Assembly: GCA_051872335.1 (NCBI GenBank)
Contig: JBJEDT010000002.1
Location: 1-55,723 of the forward strand
DNA length: 55,723 bases
Direction: 5' to 3'
DNA from: SUG2458 sp051872335
GTDB taxonomy: Bacteria > Bacillota_I > Bacilli_A > RFN20 > CAG-826
Shown here piece after piece: positions 54,083 through 55,723 of the stretch; within the stretch, counting starts at the first letter, position 1; each line of letters begins with the position of its first letter. Both the position numbers and the translations under genes were made by a program. The notes below the pieces were generated by a model. The model had not been told where the DNA came from. It ran no database searches and saw only the letters and a program-made list of their open reading frames with translations.

Positions 54083-54379
54083 ATGGTTAGTTTATTTGAT
54101 GTTATCGAAGATTTAATGGTTTTGTGGATTGTTTTAGGTATTGCACTAATCGGTTTAGTAGCTTGGTTATGCTATCGTTTCATTCCAGGATTAAGAATTG
54201 AAAAAGAAGAAGTAGATGAAAAACAAGCTGCTAAAGAAGAGTTAGATCGTTTCTTAGTTCCTATGGATGAAGAAGTAGAAATGAAAGAGGAATCTGAAGA
54301 AGAAGTTAAAGAAGAAGTCAAGGAAGAAAGTAAAGAAGAAGTAAAAAAAGATGCAAAAGCTTCATCTCGTAAAAAATAA
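54083..54379 (+). CDS. Acidic single-span membrane protein
   Basis: A 98-residue protein with one membrane helix (about 12-31). The cytosolic tail is made of Glu/Lys-rich repeats (EEVKEEVKEESKEEVKK, about 72-88) and ends in a basic patch. No family recognised. It has a strong AAGGAGG site and lies 15 bases after the Fic-like gene. The hemW ATG overlaps its last 29 bases. Low-complexity composition makes homology hard to judge; it could be a membrane tether. Confidence 0.7.
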   Translation: MVSLFDVIEDLMVLWIVLGIALIGLVAWLCYRFIPGLRIEKEEVDEKQAAKEELDRFLVPMDEEVEMKEESEEEVKEEVKEESKEEVKKDAKASSRKK

Positions 54380-55457
54380 TCTTTATATACATATTCCTTT
54401 TTGTTCTCATATTTGTTCGTATTGTGATTTTTGTAAAATGCTATATGATGAACAAATGGCAAATAAGTATATATTTGAGTTACTAAAAGAAATAGATGGT
54501 TATAACCTTAAATCTTTAGAAACTGTTTATATTGGTGGAGGTACTCCTTCTTCATTATCACTTGAATTACTTGAATTATTACTAAAAATAATTCAACCTT
54601 TGTTAGCGAGTGATTATGAGTTTACTTTCGAATGTAATTTTGAAAATACTTCCATTGATAAACTAGTTCTTTTGAAAAAGTATGGAGTTAATAGATTATC
54701 ATTTGGTGTTCAAAGTTTAGATAATGAAATTTTAAAATCTTTAAATAGATATCATACAAAAGAAAATGTCATTGAGATTATTTCAAAAGCTAAAGAAGTT
54801 GGTTTTACCAATATAAATATTGATCTTATTTATGGATTACCAAATGTTGATTCTAGTAAACTTCAAAAAGATTTAGAAGAATTTATTAAGTTAGATATTC
54901 AACATATTTCTACATATAGTTTGACAATTTCACCAAATACTATATTTTATGTAAAAAATATAAAAGAAGTAGATGACGAAACATCAAGAAATTTATATGA
55001 TCTAATCTTTAAATTTTTAGAAGATCATGGCTATCAAAGATATGAAGTTTCTAATTTTGCCAAGAAAGGTTTTGAGTCAAAGCATAATCAAGTTTATTGG
55101 AATAATAAAAATTATGTAGGTGTAGGACTCGGAGCAAGTGGTTACTTAAAAGATATTCGCTATCAAAATACTAAATCGATGAATAGATATCTATTAGGCC
55201 AATATATATATGAAAAAGAAAAAGTAACTTACAAAGATAATATCAATTATTTCTTAATGTTAAAATTAAGAACAGTAAATGGCTTTGTAATTAATGAATT
55301 GAATGAGATTTGTAAGGAAGAAGATTTTCAACAAATTATGGATTCCATTGATAGATTCATTCAACGAGGTTTACTTGAATTAAGAAATGGCTTTGTTAGA
55401 TGTACTAATGAAGGAATGATGTTATTAGACATTATATTACGTGATATTTTTGTTTAA
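54351..55457 (+). CDS. hemW: HemW-type radical SAM heme chaperone
   Basis: A 368-residue radical SAM protein. The cluster motif is CSHICSYCDF (C-x3-C-x2-C followed by D-F, residues about 18-27). The Phe in place of the fourth Cys distinguishes HemW from the coproporphyrinogen dehydrogenase HemN. YIGGGTPSSLS and the SFGVQSLDNEILKSLNRYH segment complete the domain, and a HemN_C-type C-terminus follows. Place downstream of lepA is conserved in Firmicutes. The start is uncertain, since the ATG at 54351 lies inside the previous gene, but the next residues are the expected LYIHIPFC, so the true start is near. Confidence 0.93.
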   Translation: MQKLHLVKNNLYIHIPFCSHICSYCDFCKMLYDEQMANKYIFELLKEIDGYNLKSLETVYIGGGTPSSLSLELLELLLKIIQPLLASDYEFTFECNFENTSIDKLVLLKKYGVNRLSFGVQSLDNEILKSLNRYHTKENVIEIISKAKEVGFTNINIDLIYGLPNVDSSKLQKDLEEFIKLDIQHISTYSLTISPNTIFYVKNIKEVDDETSRNLYDLIFKFLEDHGYQRYEVSNFAKKGFESKHNQVYWNNKNYVGVGLGASGYLKDIRYQNTKSMNRYLLGQYIYEKEKVTYKDNINYFLMLKLRTVNGFVINELNEICKEEDFQQIMDSIDRFIQRGLLELRNGFVRCTNEGMMLLDIILRDIFV

Positions 55458-55480
55458 AAAAAAGATGAGGAGTGATTTGA

Positions 55481-55723
55481 ATGAGAGCTAATTCGATTAT
55501 TATGAAATTAGAAAAAGCTGAAGAGGAAGAATCTGAATACGATTTCGAACGAAGTAAGTTTTTTGGTTCACCAGTTTTTAATAAAGAAGTCATTGAAAAA
55601 GAAGTTGATTTTAATGAAATCTTTATTGCTCAAATTAATCTAGAAGATATTGGATATTATGATAAAGATAAAATGTTACCAAAAACTGGTTACTTATCGT
55701 TTTTTTATAATGAAGAAACAAAG
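55481..55723 (+). CDS. DUF1963/YwqG-like protein, N-terminal part
   Basis: The first 81 codons of a gene cut by the window end. The readable protein has FFGSPVFNK, then FIAQINLEDI (about 51-60) and LPKTGYLSFFYN, which fits the DUF1963/YwqG family, whose function is unknown. GAGGAGTGA precedes the ATG. It follows hemW by 23 bases and may be in the same transcript. The C-terminal two thirds is missing from the window. Confidence 0.65.
   Translation, partial: MRANSIIMKLEKAEEEESEYDFERSKFFGSPVFNKEVIEKEVDFNEIFIAQINLEDIGYYDKDKMLPKTGYLSFFYNEETK

Noticed and set aside
54288..54345. Tandem DNA repeat in the acidic protein gene
   Set aside because: The repeat follows from Glu/Lys codons in a low-complexity protein tail and is not a separate DNA element.

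Overview
The window is AT-rich DNA from a low-GC Gram-positive bacterium. TGA is used as a normal stop codon (for example comEA and the first ABC transporter gene end in TGA inside ATGA overlaps), so this is not the mycoplasma code. A leucine T-box, Shine-Dalgarno-led genes, many intrinsic terminators, the order comEA-comEC-holA-rpsT-gpr-(fmt)-lepA-hemW, a spore-protease homologue (gpr) and a probable Cse60-like protein all point to the Bacilli (Firmicutes). An anaerobic, probably uncultured lineage related to the Erysipelotrichia/Mollicutes side seems most likely. That placement is inference. No mobile element, CRISPR array, rRNA or tRNA gene was seen.

Layout. 1-6.6 kb: T-box-controlled leuS, a small Cse60-like gene, and tex flanked by two unrelated lipoprotein genes. 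6.7-14.5 kb: coaX with a putative pantothenate ECF S-component, pepV, trmB, an M42 peptidase, ytpR, a nicotinate phosphoribosyltransferase, a LURP-one-related protein and a short-chain dehydrogenase. 14.5-24.8 kb (minus strand): a YwaF-like membrane protein and a ten-gene operon for an Mrp/Mbh-type cation antiporter membrane module with four NuoL/M/N-like subunits and no hydrogenase genes. 25.0-30.3 kb (plus strand, divergent from the Mrp operon): an rnfCDGEAB operon with three unusual traits: a second FMN-type domain fused to RnfD, a small Cys-rich membrane protein inserted between rnfA and rnfB, and an RnfB that ends after its first iron-sulfur domain. 30.4-35 kb: a duplicated-domain lipoprotein, one apbE, and a convergent apbE-eetA-eetB operon. 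Together with rnf this looks like a flavin-based membrane and extracytosolic electron-transfer island.

35-41.4 kb: a LacI-type regulator divergent from malQ, with CGAA-centred inverted repeats between them, then a heterodimeric ABC exporter. 41.4-55.7 kb: greA, competence genes comEA/comEC, holA, rpsT (minus), gpr, a small secreted protein, fmt, a nuclease-helicase fusion, lepA, a Fic-fold protein with a degenerate active-site motif, an acidic single-span membrane protein, hemW and a truncated DUF1963-type gene at the window edge.

How the parts may work together (inference): Rnf would couple ferredoxin oxidation to ion export. The Mrp/Mbh-type module beside it would exchange Na+ and H+. The ApbE proteins would attach FMN to RnfD, to RnfG and to the extra RnfD domain. 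EetA/EetB and the lipoprotein may carry electrons beyond the membrane. All boundaries, promoters and terminators come from reading the sequence. No database search was possible.
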